A DNA stretch of 49,244 bases from Rhodocyclaceae bacterium. Its GTDB lineage: Bacteria; Pseudomonadota; Gammaproteobacteria; Burkholderiales; Rhodocyclaceae. The first letter of the stretch is position 1; every line of letters begins with the position of its first letter. The notes beneath the pieces are model-generated. The model made no database searches. It was not told where the DNA came from and saw only the letters and a list, made by a program, of their open reading frames with translations. The position numbers were made by a program, and so were the translations under genes. The DNA is taken from positions 1 to 49,244 of the forward strand of contig JAEUNM010000065.1 in the NCBI GenBank assembly GCA_016791105.1. Direction: 5' to 3'. This document shows positions 8,327 through 19,641 of this stretch, piece after piece.

Positions 8327-9535
8327 TCAGGATTTGGGCTGCGGGGACTGGGCTGGCGGCTGATCCGGCGCGTGTGGCGCGACCGGGGCGCCGGGGCGCA
8401 GTTTCATCAGGTTATCGACGATCACGCGGTCGCCGGCTTTGAGTCCGCCCGTAATCACCCAGTTTTTGCCCACCCACTGGCCTGCCGTGACCGGCTGCGG
8501 CGCGACTTCGTTCTTGTCGTTGGCCAGCATGACGGCCGTGCCGCGGTCGGATTGCATCACCGCCGCCTGCGGTACCAGGAACACGTCCTTCTGCATGCCG
8601 CCGGTGAGGCGCACGCGCACGAACTGGCCGGGCAGGATGTCGCCTTGCGGGTTGGCAAATTCGGCGCGCATTTCCAGCGTGCCGAGCTGGGCGTCGATGC
8701 GGTTGGCAGTGAAATTGATGCGGCCCGGTTTGGCGTAGACGGATCCGTCCGGCAGCATCAGTTCCACCTTGCGCACCGCGCCCGGGCTTGGCCGGGCGAT
8801 GCCCAGGCGCGCCAGATCGCCTTCCGATACCGAAAAGCGCACCCAGATCGGATCGATCTGCACGATGCTGGTGAGCAAGCTGTCGGCGCCGGGGCCGACC
8901 AGCGTGCCTTCGGAACGCTGCGCGCGGCCGGACAGCCCGGCCACCGGCGCCTCCACGCGGGTGTATGAAAGATTCAGCTCGGCCTGACGCACCGCCGCTT
9001 CGGCCGCGCTTACATTGGCTTTGGCCACCGCGGCGGTGGATTTGGCATCATCGAATTCGCGCTGGCTGATGGCGCGTTCGGCCACCAGGCCGTCCAGGCG
9101 CGCTGCCTCGCGCGCACTTTGCTCGGCCCGTGCCTGGATTTCCGCCAACTGGGCGCGCGCCTGCGCCAAGGCAATTTCGAATGGCGCGCGTTCGATGCGG
9201 AACAACTGCTGGCCGGCTTTAACCACCTGGCCTTCGTCATAGAGGCGCTTTTCGAGTATGCCGGATACCCGCGCGCGCACTTCCACTTCGCGCTGGCCTT
9301 CCGCCTGTGCAGGCTGTTCCAGCGTAAGCGGCACCGCACTGGCCTGCACGGCCAGTACCGTGACCGGCAGCGCCTGCGGCGGCCCGCCCGGGCCTTGGGC
9401 GGCCGGTTTCGAATCGCCGGAACAGGCCGCAAGCGTGGCGCAGGCGGCTGCGACCAGCGTGCCTGCGAGTACGCGTACACGGGGCTTCAGATGGGGGCCG
9501 GTGGTGGCACCGGATGCGGATTGCGCGTTTGGCAT
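8327..9535 (-). CDS. RND efflux membrane fusion protein (periplasmic adaptor), AcrA/MexA type
   Basis: This 402-residue adaptor links the RND pump to its outer-membrane channel. The ATG at 9535 was preferred over an upstream in-frame codon because AGGAGA sits just before it and because it opens a lipoprotein signal ending LAACSGDSKP (Cys about 38). After the signal come the beta-hairpin/lipoyl half (GQREVEVRARVSGILEKRL), a coiled-coil hairpin near 100-170 (ARAQLAEIQARAEQSAREAARL), the second lipoyl half (YTRVEAPVAGLSGR) and the beta-barrel and membrane-proximal domains. It is the first gene of the operon and is preceded by a strong promoter that overlaps a putative TetR operator. Confidence 0.94.
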   Translation of the reverse strand: MPNAQSASGATTGPHLKPRVRVLAGTLVAAACATLAACSGDSKPAAQGPGGPPQALPVTVLAVQASAVPLTLEQPAQAEGQREVEVRARVSGILEKRLYDEGQVVKAGQQLFRIERAPFEIALAQARAQLAEIQARAEQSAREAARLDGLVAERAISQREFDDAKSTAAVAKANVSAAEAAVRQAELNLSYTRVEAPVAGLSGRAQRSEGTLVGPGADSLLTSIVQIDPIWVRFSVSEGDLARLGIARPSPGAVRKVELMLPDGSVYAKPGRINFTANRIDAQLGTLEMRAEFANPQGDILPGQFVRVRLTGGMQKDVFLVPQAAVMQSDRGTAVMLANDKNEVAPQPVTAGQWVGKNWVITGGLKAGDRVIVDNLMKLRPGAPVAPHAPDQPPAQSPQPKS

Positions 9536-9559
9536 TGTCGTTCTCCTGCCGAGTGTGCG

Positions 9560-9587
9560 ATTATATACAAACACGCTTGGTTGTTAA
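9560..9587 (-). promoter_or_regulatory. Promoter of the RND efflux operon
   Basis: Reading leftward, TTAACA (9587-9582) and TATAAT (9565-9560) are separated by 16 bases and match the sigma-70 consensus at five and six positions respectively. This is one of the best promoters in the window and lies about 25 bases upstream of the membrane fusion protein ATG. Confidence 0.65.
9567..9584. promoter_or_regulatory. Putative TetR-family operator in the divergent efflux promoter
   Basis: ACAAACACGCTTGGTTGT is an imperfect 18-bp palindrome (seven of nine pairs match). It lies between the -35 and -10 of the pump promoter and 30 bases before the regulator start. The ACAAAC/GTTTGT flavour resembles AcrR/TtgR-type operators. 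A repressor bound here would block the pump operon and probably its own gene. Confidence 0.5.
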
Positions 9588-9614
9588 AAATCAAATGCTG
9601 GACGGAGACCAAGG

Positions 9615-10232
9615 TTGGCCCGCAAAACCAAGGCGGAAGCCGAACTGACCCGGCTCGGGATCATAGATGCGGCACGCGCGGTGTTTTACGCCCGCGGCGT
9701 GAGCCGCACTTCGCTCGAAGAAATCGCGCGCGCAGCGGGTGTGACCCGCGGTGCCGTGTATTGGCATTTCAAGGGCAAGACGGATTTGTTCTACGCCATG
9801 CGCGAACAAGGCCGCCAGGCATTCAAAGTGGCCATAGACCGCGAATTGGCGGATTTGTCCATTCCCGATCCGCTCGCCGCGATTGAACGTGCGCTGCACA
9901 CCGTGATCGAATTGTTGCGGACCGACGCGAAAGGGCGGCAAACCCTGGAAATCATGGTCATGCGCTGCGAATACGTGGATGAATTTGCGCACGTGCTGCA
10001 GTGTCTGGCCGATTCTCACGAAGATTTGCTGCAGAAGTTGCGCGGCCAGTACGCGCGCGCGGCCGAATTGGGCCAACTCAACGCGCGCCTGCAAGCGCAG
10101 CCGCTGGCAATGGAAACCCTGGTATTCCTGCTCGGCATGGTGCAGCGCTGGCTGGGCGACAAAACCGTACGCGACAGTCCCATTTGGGCCGATGTGATCC
10201 ACGCCCATGTTGAATCGAAACGCGCGGCCTGA
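9615..10232 (+). CDS. TetR/AcrR-family repressor of the efflux operon
   Basis: This 205-residue one-component regulator is divergent from the pump operon. The N-terminus MARKTKAEAE, the segment TSLEEIARAAGVTRGAVYWHF (about 36-56) and GKTDLF closely follow E. coli AcrR and Pseudomonas TtgR, including the YWHF end of the recognition helix. The remaining 150 residues are the ligand-binding helical domain (TetR_C). It starts with TTG at 9615; GGAG is seven bases upstream, and the conserved MARKTK start supports this choice. It probably represses the pump and itself until a pump substrate binds; this role is inferred from position and family. Confidence 0.92.
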   Translation: MARKTKAEAELTRLGIIDAARAVFYARGVSRTSLEEIARAAGVTRGAVYWHFKGKTDLFYAMREQGRQAFKVAIDRELADLSIPDPLAAIERALHTVIELLRTDAKGRQTLEIMVMRCEYVDEFAHVLQCLADSHEDLLQKLRGQYARAAELGQLNARLQAQPLAMETLVFLLGMVQRWLGDKTVRDSPIWADVIHAHVESKRAA

Positions 10233-10581
10233 AACGCCGTGCGGTTGCGTCAGCGCAAGCCGGCGCCAAACCGACATTTCTGACAGCTACTTGCAAGCCA
10301 GGCGCCAGAAACGTTAGAATGGCGGCCGACGCTGCGGGACGTGTTCCACGCAGCAGTGGGGTGTGACCAGAACATCGGGTTTTTCGATCGATCGTTTCAG
10401 AATATTCGATTTGCTGGAATCGACGCGGGGCCGTATGCTGGACGGCATAGCATTGGCCCGGAGCGGTTCCATGTAAATCGAAATTCAGTCGTCCGGCGCG
10501 GTATGGCCGGGCAAAACCAGTCCGGCACGAGGTTCGGACCGCAACAACCCGATTCCCCCCACTTCACGCAAGGATTTGTAC
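10233..10581. other. Intergenic region with a long leader before the Bax-inhibitor-like gene
   Basis: This 349-base gap has no convincing gene; frames reading through it are out of phase with the next gene and look unlike protein. It holds the putative promoter listed at 10291-10320, leaving an untranslated leader of about 250 bases. I saw no riboswitch consensus that I could name. Confidence 0.45.
10291..10320 (+). promoter_or_regulatory. Putative sigma-70 promoter for the Bax-inhibitor-like gene
   Basis: TTGCAA (10291-10296) and TAGAAT (10315-10320) are 18 bases apart, with four and five matches to consensus. It is the best promoter-like pair in the gap and has the right direction. Confidence 0.4.
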
Positions 10582-11256
10582 ATGAACACCAATCTCACTT
10601 CCCTGCCGCGCAACACCTATACGCTGCCGGCGGTCAGTACCAACCGCGTCATTCGCAACACCTACGCGCTGTTGTCGATGACGCTGCTATTCGCGGCGGC
10701 TACGGCCGGCGCTTCGGTCGTGATGGGTTTGCCGCATCCTGGCATGATCATCACGCTGATCGGCTATTTCGGCCTGCTGTTCCTGACCTCCAAGCTGCGC
10801 AACAGCGGCTGGGGCATCGTGTCGGTATTCGCGCTGACCGGCTTCATGGGCTATACGCTGGGGCCGATCATCAGCCACTACCTGCACATGGCCAATGGCG
10901 GCATGATCGTCACGCAAGCTTTCGCGGCGACAGCGGCGATTTTCCTGGGGCTGTCCGCCTACGCGCTCACCACGCGCAAGGATTTCAGCTTCATGGGCGG
11001 CTTCCTGATGGCCGGCATGATCGTGGCTTTCCTGGCCAGCCTGGGCGCGATCTTCTTCCAGATCCCGGCCTTGTCGCTGGCGGTTTCGGCGGCCGTCGTG
11101 CTGCTCATGGCCGGCATGATCCTGTTTGAAACGTCGAACATCATTCACGGTGGCGAAACCAATTACGTCATGGCAACCGTGTCGCTGTTCGTGTCTCTGT
11201 TCAATCTATTCACGTCCCTGCTGCACCTGCTGGGCGTGCTCAATAGCGACGAGTAA
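10582..11256 (+). CDS. Bax inhibitor-1/YccA family integral membrane protein
   Basis: This 224-residue multi-spanning inner-membrane protein belongs to the BI-1/YccA (UPF0005) family. About seven hydrophobic helices follow a soluble N-terminus of about 30 residues; the ends TSNIIHGGETNYVMATVSLF and LFNLFTSLLHLLG are typical of the family's last two helices. E. coli YccA is a substrate and modulator of the FtsH protease, and other members act as pH-gated calcium leak channels. Which applies here is unknown. The ATG at 10582 was chosen because AAGGA is seven bases upstream; an in-frame TTG two codons earlier is less likely. The next gene encodes a P-type ATPase with calcium-pump-like motifs, but a strong terminator separates them. 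Confidence 0.88.
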   Translation: MNTNLTSLPRNTYTLPAVSTNRVIRNTYALLSMTLLFAAATAGASVVMGLPHPGMIITLIGYFGLLFLTSKLRNSGWGIVSVFALTGFMGYTLGPIISHYLHMANGGMIVTQAFAATAAIFLGLSAYALTTRKDFSFMGGFLMAGMIVAFLASLGAIFFQIPALSLAVSAAVVLLMAGMILFETSNIIHGGETNYVMATVSLFVSLFNLFTSLLHLLGVLNSDE

Positions 11257-11300
11257 GAGCGGTTGCGTCGTCTCGCTTCGGCGGGACGGCGCTCTTTTTT
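11257..11300 (+). terminator. Intrinsic terminator after the Bax-inhibitor-like gene
   Basis: CGTCTCGC-TTCG-GCGGGACG forms an eight-pair stem on a UUCG-type tetraloop, extended by GAGCG/CGCTC pairing and followed at once by TTTTTT. It begins at the base after the stop codon. Confidence 0.85.
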
Positions 11301-11315
11301 GCCTGTTATCCGCTC

Positions 11316-14093
<2,778 letters not shown>

Positions 14094-14205
14094 TTTTCAT
14101 CGAACGGTCGTGCCCGGCAATGGGTATAGACTGCATGGGGACGCCGCGGCCCGGCGCGCAGCGCCGCCCGCGTGATGTATCCAGCCAGACACGAAAGGAG
14201 AAGCC

Positions 14206-15255
14206 ATGACCGACATTCTGAGCCTGTTGGGCGACGAAGCCGCCTTTTTGCTGGAGCACCGCTGCCAGGGCATAGCCCGCGAGCAATTGCACCTGCCCGG
14301 CCCGGATTTTCTGGACCGCGTGCATATGGCGTCGGACCGCAAACCCTCCGTATTGCGCAGCCTGGCTGCGCTATTCAATACCGGGCGGCTGGGCGGCTCG
14401 GGCTATCTTTCATTGCTGCCGGTGGATCAGGGCGTGGAACATTCGGGCGGCGCTTCGTTTGCGCCCAACCCGATTTATTTCGATCCGGAAGCCATCGTGC
14501 AACTGGCCATCGAAGGCGGCTGCAACGGCGTCGCGTCCACGCTGGGCGTGCTGTCTGCGGTGGCGCGCAAATATGCCCACCGCATTCCGTTCATCGTGAA
14601 AATCAATCACAACGAATTGCTCACCTACCCCAACAAGTACGACCAGACCCTGTTCGCGCGCGTGGAACAGGCTTTCGACATGGGCGCCGTGGCGGTGGGG
14701 GCGACGGTATTTTTCGGCTCGGATGAATCGCGCCGGCAGATTCAGGAAGTTTCCGAAGCTTTCCAGCGCGCGCACGAACTGGGCCTGGCCTGCATACTGT
14801 GGGCGTATACGCGCAATTCGGCATTCAAGCACGAAGGTGTCGATTACCACGTGTCGGCAGATTTGACCGGACAGGCCAATCACCTGGCCGTCACCATCAA
14901 TGCCGACATCGTGAAACAGAAAATGGCCGAAAACAACGGCGGCTTCAATGCCCTCAAATTCGGCAAAACCAGTTCGCGCGTGTATTCGGAACTGACCACC
15001 AGCCATCCCATCGACCTGGTGCGCTACCAGGTTGCCAATTGCTACATGGGGCGCGCGGGCATGATCAATTCTGGCGGCGAATCGGGCAAGAACGATTTGC
15101 AGCAGGCGGTACGCACCGCCGTCATCAACAAGCGGGCCGGCGGCATGGGGCTCATTTCCGGCCGCAAGGCGTTTCAGAAACCGATGGCCGACGGTGTGGC
15201 GCTGCTGCAAGCCATTCAGGACGTATACCTGTCGCCGGCCGTGAGCGTCGCATGA
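14206..15255 (+). CDS. fbaB: Class I fructose-bisphosphate aldolase, FbaB/DhnA type
   Basis: This 349-residue enzyme cleaves fructose 1,6-bisphosphate to dihydroxyacetone phosphate and glyceraldehyde 3-phosphate through a Schiff-base lysine. It is collinear with E. coli FbaB for its whole length: MTDILSLLG at the start, [45 protein letters not shown] and [17 protein letters not shown]. By comparison with the family, [11 protein letters not shown] (Lys237) carries the Schiff-base lysine. AAGGAG lies just upstream of the ATG. The stop overlaps the creA start by four bases (ATGA). In many bacteria this class works mainly in gluconeogenesis; that is family knowledge, not seen here. Confidence 0.96.
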   Translation: MTDILSLLGDEAAFLLEHRCQGIAREQLHLPGPDFLDRVHMASDRKPSVLRSLAALFNTGRLGGSGYLSLLPVDQGVEHSGGASFAPNPIYFDPEAIVQLAIEGGCNGVASTLGVLSAVARKYAHRIPFIVKINHNELLTYPNKYDQTLFARVEQAFDMGAVAVGATVFFGSDESRRQIQEVSEAFQRAHELGLACILWAYTRNSAFKHEGVDYHVSADLTGQANHLAVTINADIVKQKMAENNGGFNALKFGKTSSRVYSELTTSHPIDLVRYQVANCYMGRAGMINSGGESGKNDLQQAVRTAVINKRAGGMGLISGRKAFQKPMADGVALLQAIQDVYLSPAVSVA

Positions 15256-15713
15256 AAATCGCACCCTATGCCATATTGGCTGCCGCACTGGGCTGCGCCG
15301 GTGCGCAGGCGGAAGAAATCGGCTGCGTCACCACCGCCTGGAAATTGATCGGCGCCAATCATCGCATCTGCGTGCAGGCGTTCGACGACCCCAAGGTGCC
15401 CGGCGTGGCTTGCCACATCAGCCAGGCCAAAGCCGGCGGCATTTCCGGTTCGCTGGGCATCGCCGAAGACCCCTCGCGCTTTTCCATCGCCTGCCGGCAA
15501 ATCGGCCCGATTACCCTGCCGCCCAACCTGCCGGCGCAGGACGTGGTGTTCAGCGAAGATACCTCGCTGTTATTCAAGGAAACGCGGGTCATGCGCTTGC
15601 TTGACCGCAAGCGCAATACGCTGGTGTATCTGGCCATCAGCCGCAAGGTGATAGAAGGCGCGCCGGCCAATAGCGTATCGACCGTGCCGGTCATGCCCTG
15701 GACGGGGCGTTAA
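15252..15713 (+). CDS. creA: CreA family periplasmic protein
   Basis: This 153-residue protein has a cleavable signal peptide ([20 protein letters not shown]) and then the CreA domain: [37 protein letters not shown], a segment of typical CreA wording with several cysteines (GC, RIC, AC, then IACRQ) that may pair in the periplasm. Residues 75-153 complete the usual family length ([32 protein letters not shown]). Biochemical function is unknown despite the family's wide occurrence in Proteobacteria. The ATG overlaps the fbaB stop by four bases, so the pair is translationally coupled. Confidence 0.92.
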   Translation: MKIAPYAILAAALGCAGAQAEEIGCVTTAWKLIGANHRICVQAFDDPKVPGVACHISQAKAGGISGSLGIAEDPSRFSIACRQIGPITLPPNLPAQDVVFSEDTSLLFKETRVMRLLDRKRNTLVYLAISRKVIEGAPANSVSTVPVMPWTGR

Positions 15714-15717
15714 TCCG

Positions 15718-15736
15718 GGTCCGCCATTGGCGGGCC
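15718..15736 (+). other. Inverted repeat between creA and the small GNAT gene
   Basis: GGTCCGCC-ATT-GGCGGGCC can form an eight-pair stem with a three-base loop (one G-T pair). No T-run follows, so it is more likely a processing or attenuation hairpin than a full terminator. The next ribosome-binding site starts four bases later. Confidence 0.45.
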
Positions 15737-15753
15737 TGCAAGGGGGCTTATCC

Positions 15754-16050
15754 ATGCAGATCAGCATTGAACAATCCGGCAGCGCTGGGCGCTACCTGGG
15801 CCGTCTGGAGGGTGTCGCGGAAGCGGCCGAAATCGTGTTTTCGCGCGCGGATACGGGCTGCCTGGTGGCGGAACATACTTTCGTGCCGGAAGGCATGCGC
15901 GGCAGCGGCGCCGGTGTGAAACTCATCGAGCGCATCGTGGAAGATGCGCGCCGCGGCGGCTATCGCGTGCTCGCAATGTGTCCCTACGTGCGTGCACAGG
16001 CGGCACGCCATGCCGAGTGGTCGGACGTGCTGGATCGGCCGCCGGCCTGA
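15754..16050 (+). CDS. Small GNAT-like N-acetyltransferase, YjdJ type
   Basis: This 98-residue protein matches the short GCN5-related acetyltransferase group (Gcn5-like, YidJ/YjdJ). It has a beta-hairpin start (RYLGRLEGVAEAAEIVFS), then HTFVPEGMRGSGAGVKLIERIVEDARRGGYRV, in which RGSGAG is the acetyl-CoA pyrophosphate loop, and a CPYVRAQAARHAEW tail typical of the group. These proteins are a minimal GNAT core and their substrates are generally unknown. The ATG at 15754 was chosen because AAGGGGG lies seven bases upstream; an in-frame start nine codons earlier overlaps the hairpin. It is convergent with the histidine kinase. Confidence 0.85.
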   Translation: MQISIEQSGSAGRYLGRLEGVAEAAEIVFSRADTGCLVAEHTFVPEGMRGSGAGVKLIERIVEDARRGGYRVLAMCPYVRAQAARHAEWSDVLDRPPA

Positions 16051-16079
16051 GGCGGCGCCCTAATTTCCCGCCCGCGGAT

Positions 16080-19000
16080 TTAGCGCAGCGCTTCGGCTTC
16101 CAGCACGTTCAGCGCGGCGTCGTAGCGCAGCGCCTCCATGTGCCGCGACAGTTCAAGAAAGTCCTCCGCCCCCAGTAGCGTCCGCAGTTGCGGCGCCAGG
16201 GTTTCGAATTCTTCCGCGGCGCGCAAATTGTTTCGGCGCAGCATGCCGGCGAAGGCCTCGACGCGCCGCATGTCGGGATCTGCACTGCCGGCGCCGGCGG
16301 TGCTGGTGGCCAGTGCCTGTTCCTCCCGTGCATTCAGTTCCGCTGCCGCGGCGCCGCGCAAAGTCTCGATCTGCGCCCTGATTCGTTCCAGCGCGGCATT
16401 GGTGTTCTGCAGATCGCCGGCGCGGCCGCTGCGTTCTGCCGCCGCCGCCAGGTCGTACAGCGTGCCGGCACCCAGCATGCCGGCGCTACCTTTCAACTCG
16501 TGCAGGCGCGCCGTGAGCGGCTTGAGTTCGGCGGCGTCTGCGGCCGGGGCCAGCGGCGATGCGGTGCAAAACTCGTCGAACAGGCGTGCCAGTGCGGAGC
16601 GGAACAGTTTCCGGTCGCCCGAAAAGCGCGCTTGCGCGGCCTCCATGTCGAAGCCCGCAATGACGGGCCAAATATCCGTCGCTGCCGGCTCGGCCGCAAC
16701 GGGCGGGCTGCCGGTGCGCCTGAGATGGCGCAGGATGGCGGCCAGCAATTCGTGTGGCGCGAATGGCTTGGTGATGAAATCGTCCATGCCTGCTGCCAGC
16801 GCCTGCTCGCGTTCGCTTGCCAGGGTGCTGGCGGTAAGCGCCAGAATGGGCAGGCTGGCGGCCGCATGGCGGGTACGAATTTCGCGTGCCGCCGCGTAGC
16901 CGTCCAGGACCGGCATCTGCAAATCCAGCAGCACCAGATCGCAGGCCGGCAGCTCGGCCGCCAGCAGGTCCGACGCTTCGCGCCCATTGCTGGCAACGCT
17001 CACACTGGCGCCGTGCCGCTCGAGAATGCGCTGCGCGACATCCAGATTGGTGCGGCTGTCATCGGCGACCAGAATGCGCGTACCGGCCAGTACCGGCCCG
17101 GTTTCCTGCAGCGCCGGCATGGGTGCGGGAAGTTCCTCGACTGCATGGGTAAATTCGATTTCAACCCAGAATTTGCTGCCCTGACCGGGCGTGCTGCGCA
17201 GCCCGGCGTCGCCGCCCATGAGCCGCGCCAGTTGTTTCACGATGGACAGGCCCAGGCCGGTGCCGCCATAGCGCCGCGTGGTGGAGGCGTCCGCCTGCAC
17301 GAAAGGCGCGAACAGGCGCGCCTGCACGGCCGGCTCTATGCCGCGGCCGCTATCTTCCACCACGAAGCGCAGGCGGGTTTCACGCTGGCCTTGTTCGATC
17401 ACGCGCACGGCAAGCTGGACCATGCCCTGGTCGGTAAATTTGATCGCATTGGCAAGCAGATTGGTCAGGATTTGTGCCAGCCGCATGGCATCGCCCTGCA
17501 GGGCGTGCGGGAGTTCCGCCGGCAGACGCAGCTGGAATTGCAAGTCCTTGTTTTCCGCCTGCGGCCGCATCAGCGAGCACACGTCATGCACCACCGCGGC
17601 CGGGCTGAAGGCTAACTGTTCGATGCGCAATTCGCCGGCTTCGATTTTCGACAGATCGAGCACGCTATTCAGGATGTTCATGAGCGTGGTGCCGGCGCCG
17701 TGCAGTTTGGCCAGCAAATCTTTCTGATCCGGCGTGAGCAAGGTGCGCTCGAGCAGGTAGGAAATGCCGATCACGGCATTCATGGGGGTGCGGATTTCGT
17801 GGCTCATATTGGCCAGAAAGCGGCTTTTCGCCAGATTGGCCTGTTCCGAGCGCTGCGCCGCCTCGTGCAGGCCGCGCTCGTATTCCTTTTGCCGGCTCAC
17901 GTCGAGCGCGACGCACAGGTAGCCCAGCAATTCCGCGCCTTCGCCGCGTATGGCCGTCACCACCTGCGATACCGGCACGCGGCTGCCGTCCTTGCGGCAG
18001 AAGTTCCACTCCTGGGCTTCGTTAAGGACGCAGGCGTCCACCAGAACCAGGGAATTCGGCACCCGGCGTCCCGCCTGCGCCGACAGTTGCGCGGCGCGCG
18101 CACGCATTTCCTCGCGGTCGTGGTACAGCAGCGCGGAATTCTGGGCGATCATTTCTTCGCGCGCATAGCCGGTCAGGCGCTCCGCGCCGCGATTGAATTG
18201 GGTAATGGTGCCGTCGGTGGCGGTGGCGACGATGGATACTTCGGAGGCGGCGTCCAGCAATACCTGCAGGAAATTTAGCGCCCGCTGCAACTCCAGTTCG
18301 GCACGCTTGCGGTCGCTGATGTCGGCGTAGAGCGAGAACACGCCGCGAATTGCGCCGCCTGCATCGGCGTCCGGCACCAGCCGTACTTCCAGGATGCGCG
18401 TCGATCTGCCGTCCTGCGCCTGTTCATACTCGTAAGTTTGTGCCGCGCCCAGCATGGTGGCCGCCAGGTAGTGCGGCCGCGCCAGCAATTGCGGCAGTTC
18501 GGGCAGGTCGGCGGCGTGGCGTCCGAGTATTTGCTCGCGCGGAAGTCCGTATTGTTCACAGGCCGCGGCATTGACGAAGCGGTAGATCAGACTTTGATCC
18601 AGATAGGCGATGCCCAGCGGCAGGCGGTCGGTAATTTCCTGCAGGAAGCGCAAGCTCTGTTCGGCCAGGGTGCGCGCTTCTTGCGCTTCCAGTGCAAGCA
18701 GTTTTTTCGCGCTGATGTCGCTGCCTATGGCGACGTATTTTTCGACTTCGCCCTGCTCGTTGCAGAACGCCGAAATGACCGCGTCTATCCAGTACAGCTT
18801 GCCGTCCTGCGCGCGGTTGCAGATTTCACCGCGCCAGGTTTTGCCGGCTGCCAGTGCAGCCCACATGTCGCACCAGAATTCTGCGTCGTGCATGCCCGAA
18901 CGCAACAGGCGATGGTCCTTGCCCAGCAGTTCGTGACGGCTGTAGCCGCAACTGCGGCAGAATTTTTTGTTGACTTCGATGATGCGCCCGTCGCGATCGG

Positions 19001-19604
19001 CCACCGATACCATGGCGTGGGCGTCGATGGTGTGCAGCAAGGCGGCGTTGTCGCGTTCCGAGCGTGCCAGGCGGGCGCGGCTTTCGGCCAATTCCGTGAT
19101 GTCATGCACCAGGGTGTAGAGGCCGTGCACTTCGCCATTGACGATTTCCGGAATGATATTCACCATCGCGTGGCGCGCGTTGCCGCCATTGGGGTTGGGC
19201 GAGGCCAGGCCGACGAAATATTGCGCTTCGCCGGCCAGTGCGGCTTCCAGATAGGGCCGGTTGTGGCGGTAAATGTCCTCGCCCACCACGTCGCGGAAGT
19301 GCATGCCGTGCATGCGCGAGGTATCCGTGCCGAACCAGTCGGCGTAGGCGCGATTGCCCAGCCGATTGACCAGATTGCGATCCCAACTGCCGATCTGCGA
19401 GGGCAGGGCGTCCAGTATGGTGCGCAAGTCGCGCCGCGCCGTGTCCAGCGCCGAGGTGCGCTCGGCCACGCGCTGTTCCAGCGTGGCATTCAATTCTGCC
19501 AGTTCGCGTTCGGCGCGCCGCGCCGCGCTGATGTCGCGCAAGGTCATGGCGTGGCCGGTGCATAGTCCTTTGCCGTCCAGTATGGGCGACGCCGATATCG
19601 ACAC
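16080..19604 (-). CDS. Hybrid sensor histidine kinase, C-terminal part (PAS-HisKA-HATPase-REC-Hpt) of a frameshifted gene
   Basis: This frame of up to 1174 residues carries the later part of a large hybrid kinase. It begins in the middle of a PAS domain (VSISASPILDGKG); four further PAS domains follow (about 60-180, 190-310, 320-440 and 445-570). Then come HisKA with the phosphorylated histidine in FLANMSHEIRTPMNAVIG near 595, an HATPase with DSGRGIEP and GGTGLGLSIVKQLARLMGG, a receiver with LVLLDLQMPVLDGY, and an Hpt domain with LHELKGSAGMLGA. The first half of the split PAS domain is encoded upstream in another frame, ending inside a 61-bp duplication. Removing 61 bases joins both frames into a single protein of about 1609 residues. 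As it stands, this fragment has only an internal GTG start with no clear ribosome-binding site. Confidence 0.85.
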   Translation of the reverse strand: MSISASPILDGKGLCTGHAMTLRDISAARRAERELAELNATLEQRVAERTSALDTARRDLRTILDALPSQIGSWDRNLVNRLGNRAYADWFGTDTSRMHGMHFRDVVGEDIYRHNRPYLEAALAGEAQYFVGLASPNPNGGNARHAMVNIIPEIVNGEVHGLYTLVHDITELAESRARLARSERDNAALLHTIDAHAMVSVADRDGRIIEVNKKFCRSCGYSRHELLGKDHRLLRSGMHDAEFWCDMWAALAAGKTWRGEICNRAQDGKLYWIDAVISAFCNEQGEVEKYVAIGSDISAKKLLALEAQEARTLAEQSLRFLQEITDRLPLGIAYLDQSLIYRFVNAAACEQYGLPREQILGRHAADLPELPQLLARPHYLAATMLGAAQTYEYEQAQDGRSTRILEVRLVPDADAGGAIRGVFSLYADISDRKRAELELQRALNFLQVLLDAASEVSIVATATDGTITQFNRGAERLTGYAREEMIAQNSALLYHDREEMRARAAQLSAQAGRRVPNSLVLVDACVLNEAQEWNFCRKDGSRVPVSQVVTAIRGEGAELLGYLCVALDVSRQKEYERGLHEAAQRSEQANLAKSRFLANMSHEIRTPMNAVIGISYLLERTLLTPDQKDLLAKLHGAGTTLMNILNSVLDLSKIEAGELRIEQLAFSPAAVVHDVCSLMRPQAENKDLQFQLRLPAELPHALQGDAMRLAQILTNLLANAIKFTDQGMVQLAVRVIEQGQRETRLRFVVEDSGRGIEPAVQARLFAPFVQADASTTRRYGGTGLGLSIVKQLARLMGGDAGLRSTPGQGSKFWVEIEFTHAVEELPAPMPALQETGPVLAGTRILVADDSRTNLDVAQRILERHGASVSVASNGREASDLLAAELPACDLVLLDLQMPVLDGYAAAREIRTRHAAASLPILALTASTLASEREQALAAGMDDFITKPFAPHELLAAILRHLRRTGSPPVAAEPAATDIWPVIAGFDMEAAQARFSGDRKLFRSALARLFDEFCTASPLAPAADAAELKPLTARLHELKGSAGMLGAGTLYDLAAAAERSGRAGDLQNTNAALERIRAQIETLRGAAAAELNAREEQALATSTAGAGSADPDMRRVEAFAGMLRRNNLRAAEEFETLAPQLRTLLGAEDFLELSRHMEALRYDAALNVLEAEALR

Positions 19605-19641
19605 GTCGATCAGGTAGCCGTCGCCGTGCCGGCGCTGGCTG

